Shown: positions 9,825-17,990, counted from the first letter of the stretch. The stretch: 64,000 nucleotides of DNA from Clostridiales bacterium (GCA_016303265.1 JAEDLZ010000001.1:14125-78124), one strand, 5' to 3'. A program made the numbers and translations. Notes: generated by a model not told the origin, from the letters alone.

Positions 9825-10988
9825 TTACAATATAGAACAAATTGCATAGGCGGAAATTCCTTCTTTTCGTCCCTCAAAGCCCAAATGCTCCGTTGTTGTC
9901 GCTTTTACGGACACCGAAGATAAAGGAACATCCAAATCCTCACTCAGATTTTTACGCATTTCTTCTATGTAAGGGGCGAGCTTTGGAGCCTGAGCCGCAA
10001 CGGTAATGTCGATATTATTCACATTATAACCGTTTTTCTTAAGAATCTTTACAACTCTTCTTAAGAGTATGCGGCTGTCTATATCCTTAAAGCTGCCGTC
10101 ACTGTCGGGGAAAAGCTTGCCGATGTCGCCGAGGGATGCTGCACCCAGCAAAGCGTCCATTAGGGCGTGGATTAAAACATCGGCGTCGGAATGACCGTCA
10201 AGCCCCTCCGTATGGGGGATTTCAACGCCGCCCAAAATGAGCCTCCGACCCTTTTTTAAAGCGTGAACATCATAGCCGAATCCAACCTTCATGGTCCGTT
10301 TTTCTCCTTTGCATATTGCCTCCGCCACGGGAATATCCTCAGGCGTTGTTATTTTTATATTGTTGTAGTCGCCGTATATATAATGTACGGTTTCGCCGAG
10401 CCGTTCCACAAGAGAACAGTCGTCCGTGCCGCAGAATTTGTCGGAATCCGCCTTTTGATATGCCCTTTTCAAAAGCTCTGTTTTAAAAATCTGCGGCGTC
10501 TGAATCATGCGGAGGCTGGCGCGGTCGGGTGTTGAAATTATATGCTCGGTTTCGTCAACAACCTTGACTGTATCCTTAAGCGGAACGCCGAGAACAGCGC
10601 TGCCGTGTTCCTTTGCAAAGAGCACTGCCTCGTCAATCTTTTCGGGCGCAATAAAAGGCCGTGCGCCGTCATGAATGGCGGCAAAGCCCGAACCTTCAAG
10701 CTGTGCAAGACCTTTTAAAACCGATTCCTGCCGCGTTTTTCCGCCGCAGACAACGGCAGAGATTTTTTGACAGTTATATTTTTTTATAAGCTCCAAAACC
10801 TCGGAAACATGGTCGCGGTGAACAACCACAATAATCCCGTCAATCTGACGGGCGGCGGCAAAAGCGTTTACGGTGCGGATTAAGACCGGGACGCCGCAAA
10901 CGGAAATAAACTGCTTGTTGCCGAGATTTTTCATTCTTGAGCTGTTTCCTGCCGCAACGATAACTGCGGCGCAAGTAAGATTTTCCAT
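9825..10988 (-). CDS. ispDF: Bifunctional IspD-IspF (MEP pathway)
   Basis: A 387-residue fusion of two enzymes of the methylerythritol phosphate route. Residues 1 to about 225 are IspD, 2-C-methyl-D-erythritol 4-phosphate cytidylyltransferase ([11 protein letters not shown] nucleotide loop, [14 protein letters not shown]-like region). About residue 230 onwards is IspF, the 2,4-cyclodiphosphate synthase ([28 protein letters not shown] with the zinc ligands, [15 protein letters not shown]). IspE, which acts between them, is not in the window. The gene follows carD after 12 bases, so they share a transcript. Separate IspD and IspF are commoner in Firmicutes, but the fusion is known in several bacterial groups. 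Confidence 0.96.
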   Translation of the reverse strand: MENLTCAAVIVAAGNSSRMKNLGNKQFISVCGVPVLIRTVNAFAAARQIDGIIVVVHRDHVSEVLELIKKYNCQKISAVVCGGKTRQESVLKGLAQLEGSGFAAIHDGARPFIAPEKIDEAVLFAKEHGSAVLGVPLKDTVKVVDETEHIISTPDRASLRMIQTPQIFKTELLKRAYQKADSDKFCGTDDCSLVERLGETVHYIYGDYNNIKITTPEDIPVAEAICKGEKRTMKVGFGYDVHALKKGRRLILGGVEIPHTEGLDGHSDADVLIHALMDALLGAASLGDIGKLFPDSDGSFKDIDSRILLRRVVKILKKNGYNVNNIDITVAAQAPKLAPYIEEMRKNLSEDLDVPLSSVSVKATTTEHLGFEGRKEGISAYAICSIL

Positions 10989-11000
10989 AACAGTTCCTTT

Positions 11001-11468
11001 TTAAATACCGAGCAGCGCTTCAATTTCCTCACTGCTCATATTTTTTGCCGTTTCAAGCTCTGATAAAAGCACGCTTTTGGCGTTGCTCAGTATCTTTCGC
11101 TCCGCATTGGACAAGGATTTGCGCTTATCCCTTAAAAGAAGGGTTTTCACAACATAGACGACATCCTCAATTTTGCCTGATTTAAGCTTATCAACATTCT
11201 CTCGGTAGCGCTTATTCCAGTTATCGTTGCCGTCTTCCTGAACATCTGCAAAGTATTCAATTGCACGGTCAGCCTCTTTTTCCGATATGATGTTCCTGAT
11301 TCCCGTGTGTTCTATATTATCGACAGGGAGAAGAACTCTGATGTTTTTCTTTGCAACCTCAAGAACGAAATATTTGCGAACCTCGCCTAAAATTTCCTTC
11401 TCTTCGGTACCGATAATAACTCCTGCGCCATGCAGAGGATACATGACCCGATCCCCTATTTCAAACAA
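11001..11468 (-). CDS. CarD family transcriptional regulator
   Basis: A 155-residue protein of the CarD/CdnL family, which binds the RNA polymerase beta subunit and stabilises promoter open complexes. The N-terminal RNAP-interaction domain reads FEIGDRVMYPLHGAGVI and KEILG, followed by the helical C-terminal domain (RYRENVDKLKSG..VVYVVKTLLLRD). I place the start at TTG 11468, since AAGGAG lies nine bases upstream and family members begin with this FEIGD block. An ATG further upstream (11543) would add an unrelated, unconserved extension. It leads the carD-ispDF transcript. Confidence 0.88.
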   Translation of the reverse strand: MFEIGDRVMYPLHGAGVIIGTEEKEILGEVRKYFVLEVAKKNIRVLLPVDNIEHTGIRNIISEKEADRAIEYFADVQEDGNDNWNKRYRENVDKLKSGKIEDVVYVVKTLLLRDKRKSLSNAERKILSNAKSVLLSELETAKNMSSEEIEALLGI

Positions 11469-11623
11469 ATGTATCAACTCCTTTTCGTTCGTGCAGACGG
11501 TAAGCGGTTCCGCTGCCTTTAATGCCTTCAATTTGTTTGCCATGAAGAAGTATTTACATTTATATACCAAACCGCATAAGCGGAATGTTATGATAAAATG
11601 GTAAAAACATTTCCTTATTTATT

Positions 11624-11651
11624 ATTATACCACAAAATTTTCTAATTTCAA
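11624..11651 (-). promoter_or_regulatory. Sigma-A promoter for carD-ispDF
   Basis: Minus-strand TTGAAA (11651-11646), 16-bp spacer, perfect TATAAT (11629-11624), located just after the radA stop codon. Confidence 0.7.
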
Positions 11652-11657
11652 ACAATT

Positions 11658-13016
11658 TTATAAAAATTTGTTAATTGCATCCCTGATATGGCGGACGGGG
11701 ACAACCTCAATTTTGTCAAATCTGCGCAGCTTTTTTGAGCTGTTGTAGGGGATAACGCAGGTGGTAAATCCCATTTTTTCCGCTTCTGAAATTCTCACAT
11801 CAAGGAAGCTGACAGAGCGTGTTTCGCCGGTTAAGCCGACCTCACCGATAGCGACAAGGCCTTTGTCCAAAGGGGTTGAGCGAAAGCTTGACGCAAGAGC
11901 CATAATAATTCCGAGATCGGAGGCGGTTTCGGATACACGAAACCCTCCCACTATATTTACATATGCGTCATAAGAGGAAATATGCAGACCGGACTGTTTT
12001 TCCATAACCGCAAGGAGCATGAGAACACGGTTTAGGTCCGGACCTTGGGTCATTCTGCGGGGGTTGCCGAAGTTTGTCGGGGAAACAAGCGCCTGGATTT
12101 CAGCCAGAACGGGGCGCGTCCCTTCCATGGAGCAGACGATGCAGGAACCTGCGTTCTTGTCGGGACGCCCGGAAAGAAGAGCCTCTGACGGATTAGGCAC
12201 CTGATGAAGACCGTCGGATTCCATCTCGAAAACGCCGATTTCGTTTGTGGAGCCAAAACGGTTTTTGACAGCGCGAAGTATGCGGTAGGACTGCTGTCTT
12301 TCGCCCTCAAAGTACAAAACCGTATCGACCATATGCTCAAGAATTTTCGGACCGGCAATTGCGCCGTCCTTTGTAACATGCCCCACAAGAAAAACCGAAA
12401 TGCCGTTATCCTTTGCGATTCGCATGAAGGAGGAGGTAACATCCTTTATCTGGGAAACATTTCCGGGCGATGAACCGATTTCGGGATTGACCATTGTCTG
12501 AACCGAGTCAACGATAATAATGTCGGGATTTTCGCTTGCAATTGCATTTTTTATGTAATTCATATTTGTTTCCGAATAAATTTTAAGATTTTCAGTTGTG
12601 ATATTCAGCCTTTCGGCACGGAGCTTTATCTGGTTTGGGGATTCCTCGCCGGAAACATAAAGTATGCTTGCACTTTTGCCGAGGTGCCGGCATATTTGCA
12701 GAAGTATAGTTGATTTGCCGATTCCCGGGTCGCCGCCCACCAAGACGAAGGAACCCTTAACAAGTCCGCCTCCGAGAACACGGTCAAACTCACTCATTCC
12801 GGTGGAGGTGCGGATTTCACAGGAGGAGTCAATATCCTTGATTTTTTTTGGAACTGCCGCAGGCGCAAGAGAAATTCCGCCGCCCTTTGAAGGGGGTTCG
12901 GGCGTCATAATTTCCTCCTCCATGGTATTCCAGCTTCCGCACATGGTGCATTTACCCATCCATTTCGGGGATTTGTTGCCGCATTCCGTGCAGACAAAGA
13001 CGCTCTTTTGTTTCAT
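11658..13016 (-). CDS. radA: DNA repair protein RadA
   Basis: A 452-residue RadA (Sms) of normal length: an N-terminal zinc finger (CTECGNKSPKWMGKCTMCGSW), a RecA-like ATPase core with Walker A GGDPGIGKST and the RadA-specific KNRFG motif (AVKNRFGSTNEIG), then a Lon-protease-like C-terminal domain (DAYVNIVGGFRVSE.. SDLGI). It promotes branch migration in recombinational repair. It has its own promoter at 13060-13088 and diverges from the orphan peptide gene at 13275. Confidence 0.97.
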   Translation of the reverse strand: MKQKSVFVCTECGNKSPKWMGKCTMCGSWNTMEEEIMTPEPPSKGGGISLAPAAVPKKIKDIDSSCEIRTSTGMSEFDRVLGGGLVKGSFVLVGGDPGIGKSTILLQICRHLGKSASILYVSGEESPNQIKLRAERLNITTENLKIYSETNMNYIKNAIASENPDIIIVDSVQTMVNPEIGSSPGNVSQIKDVTSSFMRIAKDNGISVFLVGHVTKDGAIAGPKILEHMVDTVLYFEGERQQSYRILRAVKNRFGSTNEIGVFEMESDGLHQVPNPSEALLSGRPDKNAGSCIVCSMEGTRPVLAEIQALVSPTNFGNPRRMTQGPDLNRVLMLLAVMEKQSGLHISSYDAYVNIVGGFRVSETASDLGIIMALASSFRSTPLDKGLVAIGEVGLTGETRSVSFLDVRISEAEKMGFTTCVIPYNSSKKLRRFDKIEVVPVRHIRDAINKFL

Positions 13017-13059
13017 AATCTGTATCTCCTAAGTATGTTAATTTGTATTTTATAATACA

Positions 13060-13088
13060 ATTTTAATACATTAAGTATTTTTTGTCTA
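13060..13088 (-). promoter_or_regulatory. Sigma-A promoter for radA
   Basis: Minus-strand TAGACA (13088-13083), 17-bp spacer, TAAAAT (13065-13060). Confidence 0.5.
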
Positions 13089-13130
13089 TAAAAAGTCGAA
13101 AAATTCATTAAAATTTTTTTAAAAAAGGGG

Positions 13131-13159
13131 TTGAAATTTAATTTGATTTGTGATATACT
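13131..13159 (+). promoter_or_regulatory. Sigma-A promoter for the orphan peptide gene
   Basis: TTGAAA (13131-13136), 17-bp spacer, TATACT (13154-13159). The expected transcript has a leader of about 110 bases. The leader contains a further GGAGGT (13177-13182) and a possible 12-codon reading frame from TTG 13188. Confidence 0.75.
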
Positions 13160-13274
13160 ACTAATGTGAAATAAATGGAGGTAGGTTTTGCCGGATATAC
13201 ACAGGACATATGTATATCATTTATAATTGTTAATATTGCGGTGCGCAATGATAGATATTAGGAGGAAGGGTGAA

Positions 13275-13463
13275 GTGTTCATGAAAAAACTTTATGAAAC
13301 ACCTACAATTGAAAAGGTAATGTTTGTTTCCGAGGAAAAGGTTTGCGCAGAAGGTGGAACAATGTTCAGTGACTATTTCCCTCTTAGCGTTGTAAGTGAT
13401 ACATTGAATTTTACCAACGAAGCGATTTTCAAGTGGGAAGAATTTGAAAATTCCGCTAGCTAA
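13275..13463 (+). CDS. Orphan short peptide, candidate RiPP-type precursor
   Basis: A peptide of about 60 residues with a charged N-terminal segment MKKLYETPTIEKVMF followed by SEEKVCAEGGTMF and an aromatic, acidic C-terminus (FKWEEFENSAS). The KxYxxPxxExxxF opening resembles leader regions of many small peptides annotated as putative RiPP precursors in Clostridia. There is no signal peptide or membrane segment. GTG 13275 is nine bases from AGGAGG (13260-13265) and ATG 13281 is 15 bases away, so GTG may be the true start. The gene has its own promoter (13131-13159) and terminator (13573-13602). No maturase, protease or transporter lies beside it, so the RiPP reading is tentative. Confidence 0.7.
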   Translation: MFMKKLYETPTIEKVMFVSEEKVCAEGGTMFSDYFPLSVVSDTLNFTNEAIFKWEEFENSAS

Positions 13464-13572
13464 GACGGTGCATATTACATAATTTTAAACGGGTGTATTA
13501 TGTCGTTATGGAGCATCAGTAATGTAAATATATTCCGGGCAGATACATACTCCCGTCAAAACATTGCGGTTT

Positions 13573-13602
13573 AAAAGCTTTGGACAACAGTTCAAAGCTT
13601 TT
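13573..13602 (+). terminator. Terminator of the orphan peptide transcript
   Basis: AAAAGCTTTG (13573-13582) pairs with CAAAGCTTTT (13593-13602), followed by TGCTGTTT. Confidence 0.7.
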
Positions 13603-13715
13603 TGCTGTTTAGGGCGTGTCCCCGATAGCTGCGTGGCTTTTCCTATAAAACAAAGAGGTTGCGGCGAAATGATTTTTAAAGAGTAATTTGCACAAAGCAG
13701 CTTCCAAAGCCAATG

Positions 13716-13764
13716 AAAATATCCCCGAAAACAGCTGAATTTCAGCTGTTTTCGGGGATATTTT
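13716..13764. repeat. 24-bp perfect inverted repeat with 1-base spacer
   Basis: Arm 13716-13739 is the exact reverse complement of 13741-13764 (core ATCCCCGAAAACAGCTGA). It would form a very strong hairpin and could terminate in either direction, or be an extragenic repeat. Confidence 0.75.
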
Positions 13765-13991
13765 GTTTAGTGTTGTCAGAAAGCTGTTTTTTGCAGCCCC
13801 GTCGTTTTGCGTAAAGCCGCAGAATCAATAAATGACGGAAAAGCCGAGAAAACAGCCGTAAAACAGCGCACAAAGTCCATCCGAAATCAGGGGGGCGGCA
13901 CAACTCTTTGCAGGCGGAAAAAACAACAATATTTTGCCGCAAAAAACTGCCTTAGGAAATGCCGATTGCTAAAGCCCGGGCCGCAGTAAAT

Positions 13992-14031
13992 ACAAATACG
14001 CGGCGCTTTGTTGCCATTGCCGCATATTTGT
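13992..14031 (-). terminator. Terminator of the 58-residue protein gene
   Basis: ACAAATACGCGGC (13992-14004) pairs with GCCGCATATTTGT (14019-14031) with one mismatch, just after the minus-strand stop at 14041. Confidence 0.6.
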
Positions 14032-14040
14032 AAATTGTCC

Positions 14041-14217
14041 CTACTCAATATTGATAATGCGTTCAATATATGCCCGCATTTCTTTTGAGGAATGAATGTT
14101 CTGCGTGCCGTTTATAATTTCCTCCTGCTTTTGTTTCGGAAGTCTGAGATAGTGGTCCATGGCGGCGGAATTGGCGATAAGAGCCTCGCCGAATCCAATG
14201 GGAATGTCTTTTTCCAT
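14041..14217 (-). CDS. Small conserved hypothetical protein (58 aa)
   Basis: A short gene of 59 codons including TAG. The product begins MEKDIPIGFGEALIANSAAM and continues with a helical, charged segment (RLPKQKQEEIINGTQNIHSS) and an IERIINIE end. The GFGxALxxNxAAMxxF/YxxLPxxxxxxIxxGTxxIxSxxEMxxYV pattern is one I recognise from small hypothetical proteins in Clostridia. It has no membrane segment or Cys residues, so it is probably a small cytosolic helical protein. AAAGGA lies about 11 bases upstream and a stem-loop follows the stop. Function unknown. Confidence 0.8.
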   Translation of the reverse strand: MEKDIPIGFGEALIANSAAMDHYLRLPKQKQEEIINGTQNIHSSKEMRAYIERIINIE

Positions 14218-14350
14218 AATAAATCTTGTCCTTTCTTTTGTTTTACATTATGTTCTCCCCAAAAATAAAATTTTATGCGCTGTATTTTTATAAAAGGCTG
14301 ATTTGCGGAGCCAAGAACCGCCGCCTTAGGATAACAAATTTTATAAAGTG

Positions 14351-14379
14351 TTGAAAAAGGCAAAAAACTGTGTTATACT
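14351..14379 (+). promoter_or_regulatory. Sigma-A promoter for recR-rlmD
   Basis: TTGAAA (14351-14356), 17-bp spacer, TATACT (14374-14379), about 40 bases before the recR start. Confidence 0.75.
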
Positions 14380-14422
14380 GTAAACATAAAAATGAACGGG
14401 GTTAAGATAAACGGAGGCAAGT

Positions 14423-15022
14423 ATGGATTATTATGTAACACCTCTTCAGAATTTAATCGAGGAGTTTGAAAAGCTGCCGGGGATAGGCAGTAAAACCGCA
14501 CGGCGGCTGGCATATTATGTGGTAAATCTGCCAAAGGAAAAGACGGATAAATTTGCCCGTGCAATTCTTGACGCAAAGTCAAAAATCCGTTATTGCAGCA
14601 AGTGCCAGAATTTTTCCGAGGATGAGCTTTGCCCGATTTGTGCAAATCCGGCAAGGGACCAAAGCGTAATTTGTGTTGTCGAAAATCCGAAAGATGTTAT
14701 GCAAATGGAGAGGACGAACGAATTTAAGGGACTTTACCATGTCCTGCACGGCGCCATCTCGCCGATGGACGGAATAGGTCCGGATGACATTAAAATTAAG
14801 GAGCTTATGGTTAGGATTGCCGAGGGTAAGGTTAAAGAAATAATAATGGCGACAAACCCGAATCTTGAGGGCGAAACGACGGCGATGTACATTTCCAAGC
14901 TGGCAAAGCCCTTCGGGGTTAAGGTCACAAGAATTGCCCACGGCATACCTGTCGGAGGGGAAATTGAGTTTGCAGATGAGGTTACTCTATCAAAAGCACT
15001 TGAGGGCAGAGTGGAGCTTTAG
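14423..15022 (+). CDS. recR: Recombination protein RecR
   Basis: A 199-residue RecR of normal length: N-terminal helix-hairpin-helix ([18 protein letters not shown]), a zinc finger ([16 protein letters not shown]), then a Toprim domain ([15 protein letters not shown]) and the C-terminal [19 protein letters not shown] block. It works with RecO and RecF in loading RecA at gaps. It has its own promoter and lies eight bases ahead of rlmD. Confidence 0.97.
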   Translation: MDYYVTPLQNLIEEFEKLPGIGSKTARRLAYYVVNLPKEKTDKFARAILDAKSKIRYCSKCQNFSEDELCPICANPARDQSVICVVENPKDVMQMERTNEFKGLYHVLHGAISPMDGIGPDDIKIKELMVRIAEGKVKEIIMATNPNLEGETTAMYISKLAKPFGVKVTRIAHGIPVGGEIEFADEVTLSKALEGRVEL

Positions 15023-15030
15023 AGGTTAAA

Positions 15031-16374
15031 ATGAAGAAAAACGATATAGTTGAAATTGAGATAACAGGTATGACGGACGAAGGCAGCGGCGTGGGCAGAT
15101 TCGAAGGCGCTGCTGTTTTTGTGCCTTACGCCCTGGTGGGCGAAACTGTCCGCGCGCACATTATAAAGGTTTATAAGAGCTATTCGGTGGGAAAGCTTAT
15201 CGAAATTTTAAAGCCTTCCGAGAGCAGGCAGAAGGCTGACTGCGAATATTTTTATCAGTGCGGCGGCTGTGCTTTCCGCAACACCCTTTATGAGGAGGAG
15301 CTTAAATATAAACAGCAGCATATTAAGGATTGCCTTGAGAGAATAGGAAAAATTCAGGCAGAGGTTCTTCCCGTCATAGGCGGCTGTAGGACGGCTTACC
15401 GAAATAAGGCACAGTTCCCGGTAGGCGGCGACGGTGCGGGACTTTATGCAAGGCACAGCCATAGAATTGTCAAGACCGAAAACTGCCTGATACAAAATGA
15501 GGACTCGGTCAGGATTCTTAAAGCGGTCAGAGCCTTTATGAGCGAATATAATGTTGCGGGATATGATGAAAAAACGCACAGCGGAGTTATAAGAAATGTT
15601 TACACAAGGCAGGGCGGCGGAAAAACCTTGGTTTGTATAGTAACGAAAACCGAAGAAATTCCTCATTGCCCGGAAATGGTTGAAATGCTCCGAAAGAGCG
15701 AGGTTCCTCTATGGGGAATTTTGCAGAATATAAATCCGAATAAAACCAATGTTGTTCTGGGGAAGGAAATGAAGCTTCTGTACGGGCAGGATTTTATGTA
15801 TGACAACATAGGGGATTTTAAATTTAAGATTTCGCCGTTTTCCTTTTACCAGGTAAACCCTAAACAGACGAAAACGCTTTACGACACGGTAAAAAAATTT
15901 CTCGGCAATGTGTCGGAAAAGACGGTCTGGGATTTATATTGCGGAATAGGAACAATCGGTCAGTATGCGGCGGGAAATGCAAAGCGGCTGGCAGGGATTG
16001 AAATTGTGCCGGAGGCGATTGAAAATGCCGTTGAAAATGCAAAGATAAACGGTATTTTTAACGCCGGGTATTATGTGGGGGCGGCAGAAAATCTTGCGGA
16101 CAGGCTTGTGGAAAATGAGGGGAGCCCGGATGCGGTTATACTTGACCCGCCGAGAAAAGGCTGCGGCAGAAGACTTCTCGATACAGTTGTAAAAGTTAAA
16201 CCCGAAAGAATCATATATGTTTCCTGCAAGGCGTCAACCCTTGCAAGGGATTTGGCGTATCTTAAGGAAGGCGGATATGAAACAAAAATTGTACAGCCCG
16301 TCGATATGTTCCCTGCCACACCCCATGTGGAGTGTGTCGTGCGACTATGTCGCACAGAACACTCATCGATATAA
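15031..16374 (+). CDS. rlmD: 23S rRNA (uracil-5-)-methyltransferase, RlmD/RlmCD family, altered C-terminus
   Basis: A 447-residue SAM-dependent RNA methyltransferase: N-terminal TRAM domain (VEIEITGMTDEGSGVGRFEG), Fe-S cluster Cys (CEYFYQCGGC), SAM-binding VWDLYCGIGTIGQYA, and the catalytic block ILDPPRKGC with the nucleophile region YVSCKASTLARDL. The expected C-terminal block is present (VDMFPATPHVECVV), but the last ten residues (RLCRTEHSSI) come from inserted DNA. A second copy of the 3' end at 17013-17083 still encodes the more usual tail HVECVVFLSRKDK. The enzyme is probably still functional because only the extreme C-terminus changes. Confidence 0.93.
   Translation: MKKNDIVEIEITGMTDEGSGVGRFEGAAVFVPYALVGETVRAHIIKVYKSYSVGKLIEILKPSESRQKADCEYFYQCGGCAFRNTLYEEELKYKQQHIKDCLERIGKIQAEVLPVIGGCRTAYRNKAQFPVGGDGAGLYARHSHRIVKTENCLIQNEDSVRILKAVRAFMSEYNVAGYDEKTHSGVIRNVYTRQGGGKTLVCIVTKTEEIPHCPEMVEMLRKSEVPLWGILQNINPNKTNVVLGKEMKLLYGQDFMYDNIGDFKFKISPFSFYQVNPKQTKTLYDTVKKFLGNVSEKTVWDLYCGIGTIGQYAAGNAKRLAGIEIVPEAIENAVENAKINGIFNAGYYVGAAENLADRLVENEGSPDAVILDPPRKGCGRRLLDTVVKVKPERIIYVSCKASTLARDLAYLKEGGYETKIVQPVDMFPATPHVECVVRLCRTEHSSI
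16296..16337 (+). repeat. Direct repeat copy A (rlmD 3' end)
   Basis: GCCCGTCGATATGTTCC, then CTGCCACACCCCATGTGGAG and TGTGT, match 17013-17055 with two substitutions and a one-base indel. This copy is in frame in rlmD. Confidence 0.85.
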
Positions 16375-16542
16375 ATCTCTTGCGAGATTTTCGATATGTT
16401 CTGTTAGAACTCTATATGCCTGGCGGCTCGATATGTTGCCTGACGGCAACGAGATTTATATCATATCGAAACCGAGCATAGCGAGGTTATATCGAATTTG
16501 GCGAAAGCAAAATATATCGAACACGCATAGCGGGTATATCGA
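16339..16542 (+). repeat. Array of short hairpins punctuated by TCGATAT / ATATCGA
   Basis: At least seven small hairpins in about 200 bases: GTGCGAC/GTCGCAC (16339-16355); a nested one with AGAACA/TGTTCT, ATCGA/TCGAT and AAATCTC/GAGATTT (16356-16402); GTTCT/AGAAC (16398-16410); GTTGCC/GGCAAC (16435-16450); AACC..GGTT (16470-16488); TTT-GC/GC-AAA (16497-16511); CGC/GCG (16521-16535). They are separated by TCGATAT in the left half and by its reverse complement ATATCGA, about every 25 bases, in the right half. The array ends directly at the ribosome binding site of the four-helix-bundle gene. Confidence 0.8.
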
Positions 16543-16558
16543 CAAAGGAGACTATACT

Positions 16559-16909
16559 ATGGAAAATAACAAGAATATATTAAGAGAAGAAACAATCAAT
16601 TTTGTAATAGAAATATCCGACATTTGCGATAACATCAAAGGTTGTTCTGTGTATGTAAATCAATTGTTAAGATGTTCATCATCAATTGGAGCAAATCTTC
16701 ACGAAGCAAAATATGCTCAGAGTAAAGCTGATTTTATAAACAAATTAGAAATTGCATTAAAAGAAAGTTTTGAAACTGAATATTGGTTGGAGATATTGTA
16801 TCGTAAAAATAGGATTGATGAAATCACATACAAGTCACTGCTTAGAAAATGTGGAACTATAAGAAGAAAACTTATTGCATCGGTTACTACAGCAAAAAGC
16901 AAGCAATAA
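16559..16909 (+). CDS. Four-helix-bundle protein of the S23/23S rRNA intervening-sequence type
   Basis: A 116-residue, all-helical protein. The block QLLRCSSSIGANLHEAKYAQSKADFINKLE and later ALKESFETEYWLEIL are typical of the S23 / IVP four-helix-bundle family, first described from ORFs inside 23S rRNA intervening sequences. Related proteins include the Avd accessory protein of diversity-generating retroelements. AAAGGAG lies eight bases before ATG 16559. The gene follows a hairpin array and both lie between two copies of the rlmD 3' end, so gene and array behave as one inserted unit. Molecular function unknown; nucleic acid binding is suggested for the family. Confidence 0.88.
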   Translation: MENNKNILREETINFVIEISDICDNIKGCSVYVNQLLRCSSSIGANLHEAKYAQSKADFINKLEIALKESFETEYWLEILYRKNRIDEITYKSLLRKCGTIRRKLIASVTTAKSKQ

Positions 16910-17012
16910 ATTGTTGTGTATTACTATGTTCGGGGTGCAGTCTTGAAAAAAGTGACTTGATGCCGGATTGATATGTTTGCAAGAACTATTTATGTTAGCT
17001 GGGACAAGAGAG

Positions 17013-17083
17013 GCCCGTTGATATGTTCCATTGCCACACCCCATGTGGAGTGTGTGGTTTTTTTGTCACGAAAAGACAAATAA
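17013..17083 (+). repeat. Direct repeat copy B: displaced rlmD 3' end
   Basis: 17013-17055 repeats 16296-16337. From CAT 17042 the frame reads HVECVVFLSRKDK and stops at TAA 17081-17083, the form expected for an uninterrupted RlmD C-terminus. One extra base within the repeat (ATTGCC for CTGCC) breaks the frame upstream. Confidence 0.8.
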
Positions 17084-17690
17084 GCGCAATAAAGCAAAGT
17101 ATTGACCGGTTTTCTGAAACGACAATTGATGGCGTGAAAGCTGTATTCCAGCTTACACCCGGAACGGAATCACCTGCTGAGATGAATACTTATTTCCCCG
17201 ATATGAAAGCTCTTTGGATGGCAGAAAACTGTACCGGTACTTTGCATAATCTCTATACACTGCGCGGCGCTGAGGTGCGTGACGCCAACAGTTGGGCGCG
17301 TTACATTACTGAGGCACAAACGCTTTTCCCCGATGCTGAGGTCGTATTCCAATCACACAACTGGCCGCACTGGGGCAAAGAAGTGGTCGGCGAATATCTG
17401 ACCAACACCGCCGCAGTTTATAAGTATATCCACGATCAGACTCTTCGGTATATCAATCAGGGGTATACCTCAACGGAGATTGCCTCTATGATTGAGCTGC
17501 CGGAAAAACCGGAAAAGGTTTGGTACACTCGTCAATATTATGGTACATTGAAGCATAATGTCAAGGCTGTCTATCAGAAATACATGGGCTGGTATGACGC
17601 CAACCCTGTTCATTTGAATGAGCTTGAGCCAAGCGAATATGCGAAAAAGCTGGTAGAATATCTTGGAGATACAGATAAGGTAACCAAATG
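17084..17690 (+). pseudogene. Fragment of a linear primary-alkylsulfatase (SdsA1/BDS1-type)
   Basis: The frame encodes an internal piece of a metallo-beta-lactamase-fold alkylsulfatase: PGTESPAEMNTYFPDMKALW, MAENCTGTLHNLYTLRGAEV, FQSHNWPHWGKEVV, HDQTLRYINQGYTSTEI, YGTLKHNVKAVYQKYMGWYD. The metal ligand Glu (AENC) and His (SHNW) are kept, but the N-terminal THxHxDH metal site and the C-terminal lipid-binding domain are absent. The family is usually over 600 residues; about 200 remain. The frame is continuous with the end of the duplicated rlmD tail and has no proper start. A dead remnant that points to deletion at this junction. Confidence 0.85.
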
Positions 17691-17990
17691 CCAACATAAT
17701 ATGAATTATGTTGCAAAATAATGAAAATGTGTACAAAAAACAAAGCGCTCGCTCAAATTTGGCGGGTATTTATAATAATTTATACGCACAACATTTAGAC
17801 CAACGATCTTTTGAGAAAGCCATTGGTCCGGTTTGCCGCATTTTGAATTTATACAAACTGACGAAATGGGCGCAAATAATTGACAACTCTTTGAAAAAGT
17901 GATATAATTTATGTATTATTTATATGGGCTTTTTTATGTTTACAATATAATTCGCATTATGCCGTGTTGGAGCGAAACGAGGTGTTTTGT
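17691..17990. other. Degenerate intergenic DNA
   Basis: After the sulfatase fragment there is an open frame of 64 codons (17708-17902, containing NLAGIYNNLYAQHLDQRSFE) that I do not recognise and that lacks a ribosome binding site. The rest is AT-rich without features. Confidence 0.4.

Larger units (their letters stand above)
13464..14040. other. Intergenic region without a supportable gene
   Basis: This stretch holds three stem-loops (13573-13602, 13716-13764 and 13992-14031), listed separately. Short open frames on both strands show no conserved features. Confidence 0.6.

Noticed and set aside
16339..16542. CRISPR array
   Set aside because: Repeats are only about 7 bases, occur in both orientations, and the sequences between them are self-complementary hairpins rather than unrelated spacers. 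No cas genes.
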